Assembly (NCBI GenBank): GCA_008933995.1
Contig: WARS01000016.1
Coordinates: 15,938,886-16,002,885 of the forward strand
DNA length: 64,000 nucleotides
Origin: Datnioides undecimradiatus
Lineage: Eukaryota > Chordata > Actinopteri > Lobotiformes > Datnioididae
Reading direction: 5' to 3'
Of this stretch, positions 48,421 to 61,189 are shown piece by piece. Positions within the stretch are counted from its first letter, which is position 1. Every line of letters starts with the position of its first letter. Under the pieces are notes generated by a model. The model saw only the letters and a program-made list of their open reading frames with translations. It searched no databases and was not told the DNA's origin. A program made the translations under genes and the position numbers.

Positions 48421-51400
48421 ATAGAAGCAATTCTAGTAGTTACAACAGTTTTAGGAAATGAAGTTTTTAAAACCTAGTTGCCCTCCCTTAATGCAAATGC
48501 ATTCCCCCAGCACCTCCCGTTTTAGCCAACTTACAATACACAAGTTATTTAATATAACACATAATGAGTAATATTTCACACCTGTTTACTGGTTCCCCTT
48601 GCTACCTGCAGGTCCCAGGGCTTTGAGCACAGACAAAACATGCAGCACACTGTTCCACTTGGATATTGCTCTTGTCTTTTACAGGAGATTTTACTGTTGA
48701 GTTGTGTCATTAGGTCATTTTAAATGAAACTATTCTGAGTCTCTAATGAATGCTACCACTGCAGTGAGAATGTAAAAATATGTCCTGTTTAGTAACGCAG
48801 ATCTGTGTTTGTTGTCCAGATTAGTTTACTATCATACAAGACACTGACTCTGCCCAATAGTTTAAAGCATCTCAGTTGGAAGTTACTTTTTATTCAGCCT
48901 CCATGTGACTCTGAATAATACATATTTGGTTTGTCAGGTGTGATTGTTAGCAAAACATGCGTGGGACCGTGCAGGCATAATTCACTAAAGAGATGTCAGT
49001 CAAAATATTCCTCAAATTTACATACTGAGATTACAGCTGCAGGCAGGGAAAATCAAGCACATAAAACAGAAATTCTTATGAAACAAACTGTAGTGGCAGT
49101 TTGTGCAAACTGCGTGTCTTCAGTGCAGATTTGATGCAGTGTGCACCAGTTGTCAGTGGTGTTCGACAGATGCCTAATAGACCAAGTGGAGAGCTGACGC
49201 TGCAGCTCAGAGAAAGTTTCAGTGCCATTGCCTCCCGTGCTTCTCAAGTGAGCTGGCAAAACATCTAAGCAACCGTCTTCAAAGGAAGAATTGTCCTGAC
49301 AAAGTTGGTGACAGTGGTCATGTGAAGCTGAACACATCAGCAGTGTCATCTGTAACAACCTGAGGCAGTCTAATTCTTTGAATCTGAATCTTTGTATGTG
49401 CATTTATGTTTTTGCTTCTTTTAAGTTGCCGTATTCCTTGCTGTCTCTAATGCCCTAAAAGACAAGTACATGTTTTGGGTTGTCATACAAAAAGCTTCAA
49501 ATCAAGATATTTATAAATATCAAGTATGAACGTATTTTTGGAATTTAGTTGCTTTAACTAAATTGAATTCTTGTTTTTGTTGTTATTTTTTATTTATTTT
49601 TGCTGAATTTTGGGTCATATTTCTGTGAGGTTTCAATAACAGGAACACCCGAATTGATGTGATGTGATGTTCTGCGTGATATTACACACATGCCAGTACA
49701 GCTGATTGGATTTTGCTAAATAAAAATGAATCATAAGTCAGTAACCGACTTGAGAAAGAGATAAGGGACAAAAGAAGACGGGGGAGGTTGGTTAAAACAG
49801 CCCCAGTGCAGATGGGAAGCTTGATACCTGGGTTTGTGTTGCCACCCCATGGCCATGAGGGGTAAAACAACCAGACAAGGCATATGCGTCACAGGCATTT
49901 GGGCTATTTGTGACTGGAAATGAGGGCAGATAATAATGGGTTCAGAACATACAATAACAAGAGCTGTCATCACTCAGATCACTTCAGGACACAGTCAGAC
50001 TATCAAGTATAGTTGGCCGAACTGTATCCACTGGATTGTTAGTCAAAATCACTGGGTTGTGTTCTCTGAAACAAGCACTGAAAATTCAATGAATAGCTTC
50101 AATACAACTTTCCCTCTGCAAAACCATCACAGGAAAGAGAAAGAATACAACCATTTGACTTGTTGAACAAATGTGTTTTCTGTTTGAAAAGTATTGACTT
50201 CAAATTATCTTAAAAAACACATCTGTTCCAAAAAATGATGGATCCTTGGGATGAATGCACGGATCGATGCATTCCAACATTTGTTAGACTCTTCTCCTTG
50301 GATTTCATTTGTCATAAACTTAGTAGAGCTGAAGACCAGTTTAGCAGAGCGGAGCTGCTATTGTTCACTGTTGCTGTTAAGTGCAACGACATAAAAACAT
50401 GTTTTAAGTGCAAAAAATCCAGAATATGAACATGCAAATATCATTTGTTTTAAATTTTAAACTGCTGTACTGATGATATGTTGTTTGAAGTCCATTCACA
50501 ATGCATGTGACCCAGACTCTGCAATTTTCCTCATCACACTTATTGCATATTGGACTACAAATAACTTCCAAGCTAGTTTTGTCTTTTGCATACGTGCTTT
50601 AAACTTAGATTTTAGATGAGCACAGAGAAAATTTCTTCCTTCAGACAATGAAACTCATTATATGAAATTAAACTCACATACAACTTTGTGGACAGTAAAA
50701 GTCAAACATCCAAGAAATAAAGAGCAAAACATATTTTGACTTAAATAGACTTAAAAGTTAGCAGTTCTGCCATTCACTGAACTGACGTCAATACTGCTGT
50801 GTTAATGTTCACTTCAGTACACTTTGGCTCACATTCCTTCACTTTCTACCTCCACAATTTTAGATTTTCTCTGAGCTAAAAAGAGATCCATCAGAGATAA
50901 TGGCAGACCTGGAGAGGATCAGTTTCTCCTCGATAATGTCTTTTTCTTTTTTGTGGTGAAACACAAGAAAGTCAGATGGGGTTGCTTTATGAGGAGACGT
51001 CAATCAAACAGACACTTCATTTGTGAACGTTTGTTCCAGACACCTGAAATTTGCATAACCTTAACTCAAGCTCCACTTATGACTCCATCTTTCCCTCTGC
51101 TTCGCTTGCAAATTGGCAATGCTTACCTTGTCTCAATCATGCAAAAATGTGTCTGCCTTGTTAAATGTAATACTTACAGAGAGGTACTGACTTCATATGC
51201 TGCGCATCAAAAGCCATGCATCTACTGATGTTTCCTATCTCTCTGTGGCTTTGTTACGTAGCCAGAAACAGTCCCATTGAGGTTTAAACTCAACCAATGA
51301 GCTCGTTTCTGCGTCTGGAACAGCTCTTTCCTCCTACAATACAAATGTTTGTTGAAGTAAAACTCCACCTTGCTTTTTTAAAGATAAGGTTTTTAGAGAC

Positions 51401-52808
51401 ACTCATAATAAACGGATAGTCACAGCCTTTTAGCTCAAAGGCAGGACAGCTAATGCCCCTGTGGTTTGTAAAATAGCACTAAAACACACACACACACACA
51501 CACACTGAGTAAACTGGATGGATAGACCGTCAAAGTGTGGTTAGACTCTCAGGTGCTCCATGTCCTTTGAGTCCTTAATTATTGCATAAACCTTCGATTT
51601 GTAACCGTGAAGGAGCACCACGCTCTCCAAGTCATTGTCCTTGTGCATGCCATGTACTCAGTGTGACTTTGACTCTTAATACTGATGTATTTGTCCTTCT
51701 GTCCCCTGCCGATTCAATCTCTGCAGTGACAGTTTGGAAGGCAAAGTGTTGACACAGAGATAATAAAACCTTAAAGGAGCCCTTTTGGAATTTAATTCAC
51801 CTCCTCGTTCTGTGTGTTTTGATGACTTTCTCTTATCTCTACATAGACAAGTCTATTCAACAGTCTCACCTAAAGCAAAGGGAAGAAAAGACAAGTCAAG
51901 TATTCGAGAAACATAAACATTTAAAATGTATGTCATGTCAGTTTTGTCTGTGAGTTGACCCAAGCTGTCAGCACCAAGAAGCCCAGGTCAAACGATGACA
52001 GCTCGACTATAAACCAGAACATGATAGACAGCATTCACAAGGGACAAGATCAAGGAGAAAACCTGCTTTTCATATTGCAAACTGCAATCAAGGTTAAATT
52101 CCTTGCTATTTTTTGCCAAGAGGAGTGGAGTTAATACATACAGTCTGCTGACTGATGTTCAGAAATAATCAAAGGGCTTGTCTGCAGTGATTGACAGAGT
52201 AGCTTTTGCCCCCACATACACAGGTTGACAATTGACATGGTCTTTATGTGCCTGCTGCTTGAGTGTGATCAATGTTAGCTGTGTGTGATGAATATGATTG
52301 CTGAGCCCGTTCAGTCCTCTGTCTTTGTGAACTTGAAACAATTTTGTGATTGCAGTGTTTGAAAATGGGATATTTTTTTATTTATTTTTTTTTTTAAAAA
52401 TGCACCCCTCTCACTCAAAGTACAATACCTGGTCCTCTTTCACATGCATAACCACATACACCACACGCCTGTCAAACCCCCTACACACACACACGGACAG
52501 ACACACGTACACTTTCCTCCATATCTTCTTGTCCATAGTTTAGGTTTCTTGTGTTTAGCAAGAAGTGATATCCCTCTTTTTGGCATTCTCCATGTGAATC
52601 TGTTTGCTTCCTGCTATGAATAATTAGGTTTGCCTTCACACTGTGTTTGTCAAACTGTGTTTGTGTGTGTGCCTCTGTTTGTGCAAGAGTTGGCGGAAAA
52701 GTTCATTTTCATGTCTTTATATAGAAACACATCAAGCAGACAGTTGGATATTTTGGAAAAATGCTCTGATGTTCTTATTCAGCACAAAGTACTGATATAG
52801 AGACTGGA

Positions 52809-52810
<2 letters not shown>
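48421..52810. other. Intergenic stretch without recognised genes
   Basis: The longest frame is minus-strand 49053-49403 (about 116 codons) with several Cys and N-glycosylation-like sites, but no domain or splice support. A short (CA)n run is at 51484-51505. Confidence 0.5.

Positions 52811-52841
<31 letters not shown>
52811..52841. repeat. (GT)n microsatellite
   Basis: About 15 pure GT units followed by GA-rich DNA. Confidence 0.97.
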
Positions 52842-52843
<2 letters not shown>

Positions 52844-53511
52844 GTGAGAGAGAGTGTGCATGTCCATGGTAGAATATAGGACAGTTACATTTGTTCTGGC
52901 CTCCCTGTGTTTATCATGGTATTCAAGTATGCGTATTAGTTCACAAACATACACACATACTTTTATCATATTCCCCTTTCACCCTGAACCACGGTCGAAC
53001 CACTTCACTCAAAGTTCCACTTAACCACTTTTTGCAACTTGCTGGTTATTTAAAAACCTAATTACCAACTTAATCAATTACCAATTGTCATTTCACTCCA
53101 CAAAGGATATGCCAGAAATACCCCCCACCCTCTCCTCCTGTGTCTCAGGGCAAGAACATGTCTTTGGAAGTGTCTTTATTGAGATAAATGATCATGTACT
53201 AACTATTTAGACACATTATCAAATCCAGGACACGGGACCAATTCTAACATTGGCCCTGGGCCACATTCAACTCAGCTTTGCAAATGTCACCTTGATGAAG
53301 TCATCTTGAAGAACATGATACACAATCCGCTGTTTAACACAGCACAGGCTTTTGGGGACAGTGGAGATTGGCAATAATGTCTAGCACAGATGGTGAATGG
53401 TGACTGAAATCAAGAGATTGTAGCTGTGAGACAATCTAGATTTAATGAAAATAACTGATTAAAATAATATTATATGTATATTATCTAAGCCTACAACATA
53501 TTACATAAGTA

Positions 53512-53612
53512 AAAGTCGGTTGTCAAATAAAAGCCAGGTCTCAAATAATAGCTGGGGACATGGTTGCATAAGTAAATATAGGTAGGCCCCCAAATACAGG
53601 CAGAAGAACATA
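53512..53612. repeat. Possible degraded interspersed repeat with internal duplication
   Basis: TCAAATAAAAGCCAGG (53523-53538) and TCAAATAATAGCTGGG (53541-53556) form a diverged tandem pair, followed by AAGTAAATATAGGTAGGCCC and CAAATACAGGC. The style recalls a fish repeat but no ends were found. Confidence 0.35.
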
Positions 53613-56600
53613 TAGCAACAACAACAACAACAATAAACAAACTAAGAATAATGCACAGTTCCATCACTTTGATGTCACTAATTCACCACCAAAATTTCAA
53701 CACATTTTGTTAATTTTGGTCTTGGTGTCCGCTTTCAAGATATTTATGTCTTAATATCTCAGTTAAACAGTATTTTTATAGTAATGTAAACCACAACACA
53801 AAACATGAAGATTGCCCTAACTGCATTTTAAATGCCCCTGGGAGCTGTATGTCACTTTCGAGGTTGAGCTAAACTCATTAGGCCCTTGTGCGAAACATAC
53901 AAACACATCCATTCAATCATCAACTGAGAGATAAAATGTATTATTTATCAACTGCTTGACAGGGTGGATGGAAGGAGGCTAAAGAAAGAAAGATTAAGCA
54001 AACTATGATTACATGTGGGATTTATTATGGAGTAAACACCATAAACTGTTAATGCATTGTAAATTGCTGGATTGCCTAAATTAGACATAGACAGGCACAG
54101 AGTGAGAGTGAGCAGTATGTAAAATATAGTGACAACCAATCAATGTAATCAGAGACTATTAGCGCTGTGGGTTAGCTCAATAATGGCCTTAAAATTATAT
54201 GCTGCTTGAGATGGTGGAGGCATGGATGAAGGTAGCGTAGTGATAAAGCAAAAAGAAAGAAGGAGTTGAAGAAGAGAAGAGTGAGAAAAAGAAAGAAGGT
54301 AAGGATTAGTTTGAAAAAGATGAGCTATGGGGAGAACACAGATTAAAAGGAGAAGGGAGGAAGACAAATGGGAAGCAGACAGACAAGGAGATGAAGATGA
54401 GCAGAGAAGAGAGGAGGTGTGAAGGGAAGACAAGTGAGATGAAGGGGCAAAGGTGAGAAAAGGGGCAAAGAGACAGTGGAACTCAAGGAGTAAAAAGTAA
54501 TAGATGGATGAAATAGAGGAGGTAAGGGGAAGAGAGGAAATTGTAGGGGGTGGTTCATTATAGAAGACTGTAGATGCCTGCAGTCAGTAGCAATTACCTA
54601 CATATAGTGTACAAGAGGGGAGGTGGAGTTTACTGTGCCTCTCGGGGGGTTGGCAGAGATCCGCTGCTGTTGTGCTCCCCACTGCTCCCTGACAACACCC
54701 ACTGCATATGTGTGTGCGTGTCTGCCCATGTGCGTGCATGCTAACAGAGCTTTACTGGACTGCTCTTTACAGCACTGCAGTCAGCGCTAATTGCCTAAAG
54801 TAGATGTAGTGTTGGAGAGCATGAGACAGTGATTGGAAGAAGAGCGAGTGTACGGGGGCAGTAGGTAAAAACAATTAAGAGACTGGGATAGATTAAGTGC
54901 AAGTGGGTGTAAGTGTGTGTTTCTGTGCATCTTCCTATGTTGTCAAGCCCCATATTCTTCTTAGTGTCAGGGTTTAGAAGAGGAAAGGAAAGATGTTTGA
55001 GCTTTCCTACATAAATCTTAAAACTGGAGAATTGTTGTGGATTTCTTAAAAATACCAACATTTAGATCACTTTCTTGATAAAGTTTCAAAATGGAACCAA
55101 ATCAGCAATAGGCTTCCATATGTCATCACCATATACTGCAACAGCAGACTGCTAACATGTATTTATATGTCATAGCTCCAAAAGGAATTTGTGTCCAGTC
55201 TCCCATCAGCTGCTGAATTCATAAACCTAAGTTTTTGGTCAAATTGAGGGAAGATGTAAAGAGAGAGTTGCGGTAGTGGCTTTTAAAGGTTGCCACAAAC
55301 ACACAGATACAATTTAGGACAAACCTTTTAGAAATATAATTTAAATTTAAAATTTCTAGTTTTCCAGTAGGAGTAGTAGTTGTGGTCAGATTCAAGATTG
55401 TTCTAAACTGGCACTCATGAATAACATAACAATGCCAGAAGTAACCAGGGCAATGGGATTTACACTTAAGGAAGTGTTACAGTCACTATAACACTTAGTC
55501 CTACATACGGTGACTGTATGCATGAATGACTAAAGGCTGTATCAAAGATAATTACTGAAGTAGCCAAAAGAAATTACTCTGTGGGGTTGTCCATTGTTCT
55601 CTGATTTCAGGACATTTTATCATTTATTATGAAATACATACCAGAGAGAGTTGCAATGAAACTGTTTGTATCCATTTTCTGAATGTAAAGATATCATGGA
55701 TATTACACTTTGGCTAATAATGTGTGAGGAATTTCTATGCGATTGTAGCATCCTTCGATTCTGGTGGCACAAGTTTGCTATATTATTCATATTTGTTTGT
55801 GTTATATTCAGGAAGGCCCTCGGTTGTATGTTTTCCTTTCTCTCCCTCCAGTCATCATTTGAGACAGTCCCTCCTGGCATGCATTTTAAAATGCCGCTGG
55901 CTGATAAAAACCTCTACAAGTTGCTTTGTTCTTCACATCATCCACTTTAACAGCAAAACCAAATGAACTGCAGTTCACCTCAGTGCAGTTCCCATCCTCT
56001 CTAATATTTTATGGTGATATTATAAATTGATTGTTTTCGTTAATCAGTTTCTCTCTAAACGATTTCAATAGTTCTCTTGCTGTATGTCTTTTTTCTGTTC
56101 AGCTCTATCCAGTTTTACAGCTGACCAAGGAGTTAGCAACAATGCGTTTGTGGGCAGTAAGAGAAAATATAGTTTTTGTTGAATGCGCTGTACAGAAAAA
56201 AGGAAATGTGACAAGAACACATTAAAGAGAGGGATGGTGATGAAAGATGGGGAAATAAAGTCCTAATGATAATGTTTTCCCATGTCTTTTATTTACGCTG
56301 CAAAGACTCATCTGCTCTATACGCCATCCGCGCACGTATACTCGGGCCATATGGAACTGTGCATGTTAAAGAAAGAATAATCTCAGGGTGTGAATATGAA
56401 AAACACGGTGCTAAATTTAGTATTGTTTATGTACATTGTTTTCTACCACTGTGACCAGTGATTCCCAATGCACCATGGGACTGCATTTTAAGATGTTGTA
56501 AAATAACAAAATATTTAACCCTGCTATTGTACATTTGCCTGAGCAGACCAGTCAAGGCTTTTGAGCTTAATGTAAATAGGTCATCCTGATTTCTGACTTT

Positions 56601-57830
56601 TCTTGACCACCTAAAATCCCAGTAACAATAACATACATTCATAGTCATAGGAGCAAGAACAGCAGATTTACCAAAAAAATTATTAACTTTAGCTTCTGTT
56701 GGAGGATTTTACCCCTTTGTGATTCCCATTACATTTTTGCTTCTAACAAATGAAACTAAATTAAAACTATTTTTCCAAAACAACTGCACTAGGGGACTCA
56801 CGAGAGAGAAACATTTTCTCACTGCAGGAACAAGAGTGATTTAAATTTTGGCTTCATCTGAAGTCTCAAGCCCCCCCAGTGAGAGTGTGGTGCTATGTCA
56901 TTTATTATGATTAAAAACATACAGTGTTGCTGTCGCTTGAGATTTGCACTCCATCAAGGAGAAAGAGACAGAAACAGAAAGACATATTGAAAAACAAGAG
57001 TCCTGCCTTGGAAAGAAGTAAAAAGTCAAGTTAGGGGTCACCAAGAGTATCCCGAAGCAAGAGAACCCATGAGGTGGGAAGAAAATGCTTATAACAAAAG
57101 TGTCATTTACGGCAAAGAGCCCTGTAGCAAGGAACTTTATCCATGAGATCAGCGCCTGGGGCAAGATGATTGGGTTTCCAGTCCCTGACAAACACTATGT
57201 TGCACAAAAAGTCATTCCTCAGCATCCAAAGATTCACGCGTACATCCATGCATACTAATATTCAAAGCTGCAATGTGTAATGTTTAGCCTTGAGGTGGGG
57301 AGCGTATTGCCAGTCAAGGTCCTGCCTGAACACTTATCACTAATGTTGAAAGGACAACTAATCTGAAGTAAACAGCATCTATAAAGATGCTAAAGGGAAG
57401 AAACCAGAAATCACAGGCAAACAGCAATTTTTAAAGTGTGTTTTCTGACTGATTATAGTAAGTTGTGAAAGTAAAGATAAACTCTTATCAAAACAGGAGA
57501 AAACTAAATAAGAAACCTGACATATATCAGTATTGTCCAGGAGAGTGAGGCATGAAGACATCATTAACTCTTGGCTCCAAAAATCTGCACCAGCTCATTT
57601 TTGTGTGGTGTCAGTAATCAAAACATGGCAGAGAGCCTTTGTAACTGCAGATCTCCTTCCTGCTGAAATCTAGATTGAACCGAAATGTGTTTATTACATG
57701 AGTTGTTGGTATTCTCCTGTGTTAGACTGTCAGATGGCACTGCGGTATGTGATTTACACAGTTCAAGGTAGCTATTGAGAATATGCAGGATGTTTCTTCT
57801 TACATGGTCAAAAAAAACATATATTTAGTT
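53613..57830. other. Intergenic stretch without recognised features
   Basis: A (CAA)n run is at 53617-53633 and purine-rich DNA lies at 54220-54550. No gene supported. Confidence 0.5.
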
Positions 57831-57900
57831 AGAATAGAAGAATAGAATAGTCTTTATAGTCATTGTGGATGGTGGGGTACAACGACATTGAGTTGTTGTC
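57831..57900. repeat. Dispersed-repeat tail fragment (AATAGAATAG...CATTG type)
   Basis: AGAATAGAATAG, TCTTTATAGTCATTGT and TACAACGACATTGAG match the pattern of a common fish repeat end (ctttattgtcattgt ... acaacgaaattg) with mutations. Confidence 0.45.
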
Positions 57901-60890
57901 ACTGCTGTTTTGACAGTCTACCAATCATTTGTCAAGACTGAGACAGGCACCCAGTGTCTGATATTAAAAAGAAATGGAAAAACTTGTGTGAGATGTTAAT
58001 GCTGTATAGGGTATATCTGATTAAAGTAAACAAGACAAAATTCAGAACATGCATGTGATGCTAAATTTCTTTCTTTTTTTTGTATGATGAACATATTTGG
58101 ACTGGTACTCAACAAGACCTCATGTTTGATGCATGGCCCGAATGGTGAAGATCAGAAAATAGCTTCTGTCCTTGTAATTATAGCTTACCTTCACAGAATG
58201 ACCCAAAAGCTAAGGTTTTTTTAGACCATCAACCACAATGTGACCTACCCCAGTCTAACATGAACCCTTCATTGTAGGTCTTTACTGACAAATGTATAAC
58301 AAAGGCATTCAAATGCTTAGCTTTTTTTTTTTTTTGATAGTTATTGTTATATGCATGTCATCATATGTGTGCATTAACTGTGTCACTGTGTCATGGAAAT
58401 ATTAACTTAAATAACAATTGATGTTTTTTCTTATATAACTGAATGAATTGCGATTAATAGTGAGATTTTCACTGCCACATTTTTGCAGATTGCAACACAG
58501 CAAACGAAGCATGTGAGATATTGCCTTTTGGTGGCAGTAACAGCGTAGACCTGGAAAACTGTACAGGGTCCTTTGTTTCCAATCTTTTGTTTTAGCTGTT
58601 TCAATTTAGACATTTTAAATCTTCCATAGATCATTTCTACTATCAAGATAATTACCTGCTAATGACATCCTACTATCTCAGCATGTTAGCTGTTACATTT
58701 TATGCCACATTCCACCATTAATTCACCCTAAAGTTTGAGAAACATTGCAGTGGGAATGTAGGATAGATGCTGGATGGATGAGCCCTGCATATTTCTGCAG
58801 GAGAAATGAGAAGACAGGAGTTGTGAGATAAGGCCAGCAAAAATATTCAAAACCTTTCTCTCTAAAGGTCCTTTTGACAGCTCAACCCAGAGGCAACCTC
58901 TCTCTCTCTTGCTGTCTCTCTCACTGTTCGCCCCCAACTCGTAATCGACTTTATATCCAGGTCCTGTACAGTGACTCAGGTTGCATTCCTGTGCAGCACC
59001 TTCAGGATATCTCCAGACGATCTGAATGTCAGCCAGACAGACCAATAACACAATGTAGCCATCTGACTCACCGAAACACACCTTTTTATTGTTGCCAAGT
59101 GGACATATATATACTCTGTCTACAGCCAGACACTAACACACTAACAACGTACACTCACACTGTTGTTAAAGTGGACTGGGACAGGTACATACACGGCATT
59201 GCATATACACACACAGACACATACACACACACTTGGCATTGCATGGAAATGCACTAACAGAGAGTGTTCTTACGGCAGACGGGAAGTCAATGAGCTTTGG
59301 CATGAAACACTGCATAGATAAAGAAATGCAAAAATGCAGTATGAAGAAGGAAATGCACATTAATCAGTGTTGTGCATGTCACAAAATGTAATCAATTATA
59401 ACACATGTAGAAAGAGAAAGTGAATCAACGTTTATCGTGTATGCAGCTGAGAGGACAATTTATGTAAATAAGACAACTCTGGAGTTTCAGGAAGTTGCTA
59501 TCCTTCTTTTTTTGGTAACAGTCTCCCCCACACATTCAGCCTCGGCCAAGCTAACAAAGTCTCCAGTCTCACCATTGAGACCAAACTGCTGTATCCCAAA
59601 ATTGTTGCATTAGCATTGCATTGCATTAGAGGCTGTAATGTAATAACTGAATCAAGCACAAGTGGTGTATAGTATATATTTTCTACTGCCCCTGTGGGTA
59701 AATGCAGCTGTAGAAACACACAAGTCGTGGGGTGAAAACAACCCCAAGATACTGTGGAGTTAAAGAGAAAGCAAAGACTGAAAATGTACCAAACTAGAGA
59801 CAAAGATAAATGACAGGAAAAAAAGAGAGAGAGAGAGAGAAAGAGACTCGCAGAACAAGTGAAACTATTACAGTAATAGAAGAGACGAGAAGGACGGGGG
59901 AAATGGGGGGAGATGGAGAGGGAAAAGTAACTCCCAGCAGAGTTTGGCAATTAAGAACACCTCGTTAAGGAAGCTCTCAGTGACTAATGGCCGAGACACA
60001 CAGGCATACACACACACCGCAGGGGATGAGTGATCGGCAGATGCAAACATTTAGCAGCTTCTGTAGTGCAATCTTAGCACCTCTCCTTTCCTTCATTTTC
60101 CTCCCCTCTCTTCTTCTCAGCCTACTTATAATAAAATCTGAAATACATTACTTTTCCAAATATCTTCCTGCCTGTCACTGAGTGGTCCACTCTTTTAACT
60201 GTCTATCTGCCTGTCTCTTAATATTCTTATACAAGGTAGGTTTGCATTTTGCCCCAGGTGGCAGTGAAGGATAATTGGTTGGAAGTTTTGAAAAGGTCAT
60301 CATCACAACCAATCTTGAAAGATGATATCAGTCGATTAAGCGTCTCCCATGCACTGTGTTACTGATGATGGTGGTGGTGCCTTTGTTGCGGCTTGGAAAA
60401 CAGTTTTATTTCACCACTTTTTGTGTGCAAAGAGTCTCTGGTAACAACCATGCTCGATGTCAGAATTTCATTTAGGTAAATAGGTTGACTCTGCAGCGTC
60501 TCAATTAGCAAGAATGGGTTGTTTTATTTCTGTGCACAGCCCCACTTTGTAATTTTATGCTGATTAGATGAGTGGATTTTCACACACAACAGTCTACATC
60601 AGTATCACTGCGATGGCTGCTGTCACTGAATCTCCATTTCTGCTCTCTGTTTGTAATGAAGCACACTAACCTGAAATGAATGTAACCTAAGTTTGTTTGG
60701 CTTGAATTCTCCAAACATATAATTCCCGGTATTGTCAGAATCAGATCAAAGTGAGGTTAAAGAAATGCTTTTTGCATGCTACTGTCCAGCTCCGTGTGCT
60801 TTGCCTTCTGAGCACTATATCCACCAGGAGCTGTGTCATGTTGTTACAATCAATTCCCTTGCACACACTGCACCATGGCTTGTAGTATCT
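57901..60890. other. Intergenic stretch without recognised features
   Basis: Short CA, CT and GA tracts only. No gene supported. Confidence 0.5.
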
Positions 60891-60899
60891 ATATTTATC

Positions 60900-61180
60900 C
60901 GCAAGTCCTGTGGTTCACAGCGAGGGCCAGACTCGGTTGTTTGTAGTCTGGAGATTGGAAAAGCCGGCTTGCGATTGGTAGGTCAGAAGTTCGAATCACA
61001 GTCCAAGCTGGAAAGAAGTTGGTGTTAGGAGAGGTGTCAGTGAAATATGGCTCTTTAGTAACATCTAGTGTTAGCCAGTGCAAACTGCATCAAAGCACCT
61101 GCTACTGTGGATCACTGTTCATGCTCTTCTGCCCTTCATTTAATATCATCTCTTTATAGTCCTGGACCAATAAAGGCATA
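60900..61180 (+). repeat. tRNA-derived SINE-like fragment
   Basis: GGCTTGCGATTGGTAGGTCA followed by AGTTCGAATCA (60989-60999) resembles the head of a tRNA-derived SINE; the second motif is a B-box with two changes from GGTTCGAATCC. The A-box part is unclear. The unit may run to TCCTGGACCAATAAAGGCA near 61180. It is not a functional tRNA gene. Confidence 0.45.
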
Positions 61181-61189
61181 GGTAAATAG

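Noticed and set aside
49053..49403. 116-codon minus-strand frame with Cys and N-glycosylation-like sites
   Set aside because: No domain, no signal peptide, no splice context; length is within what AT-balanced DNA gives by chance.
59498..59950. 150-codon minus-strand frame
   Set aside because: Ser/Leu/Phe-rich translation of purine-rich DNA and a GA tract; no recognised motif.
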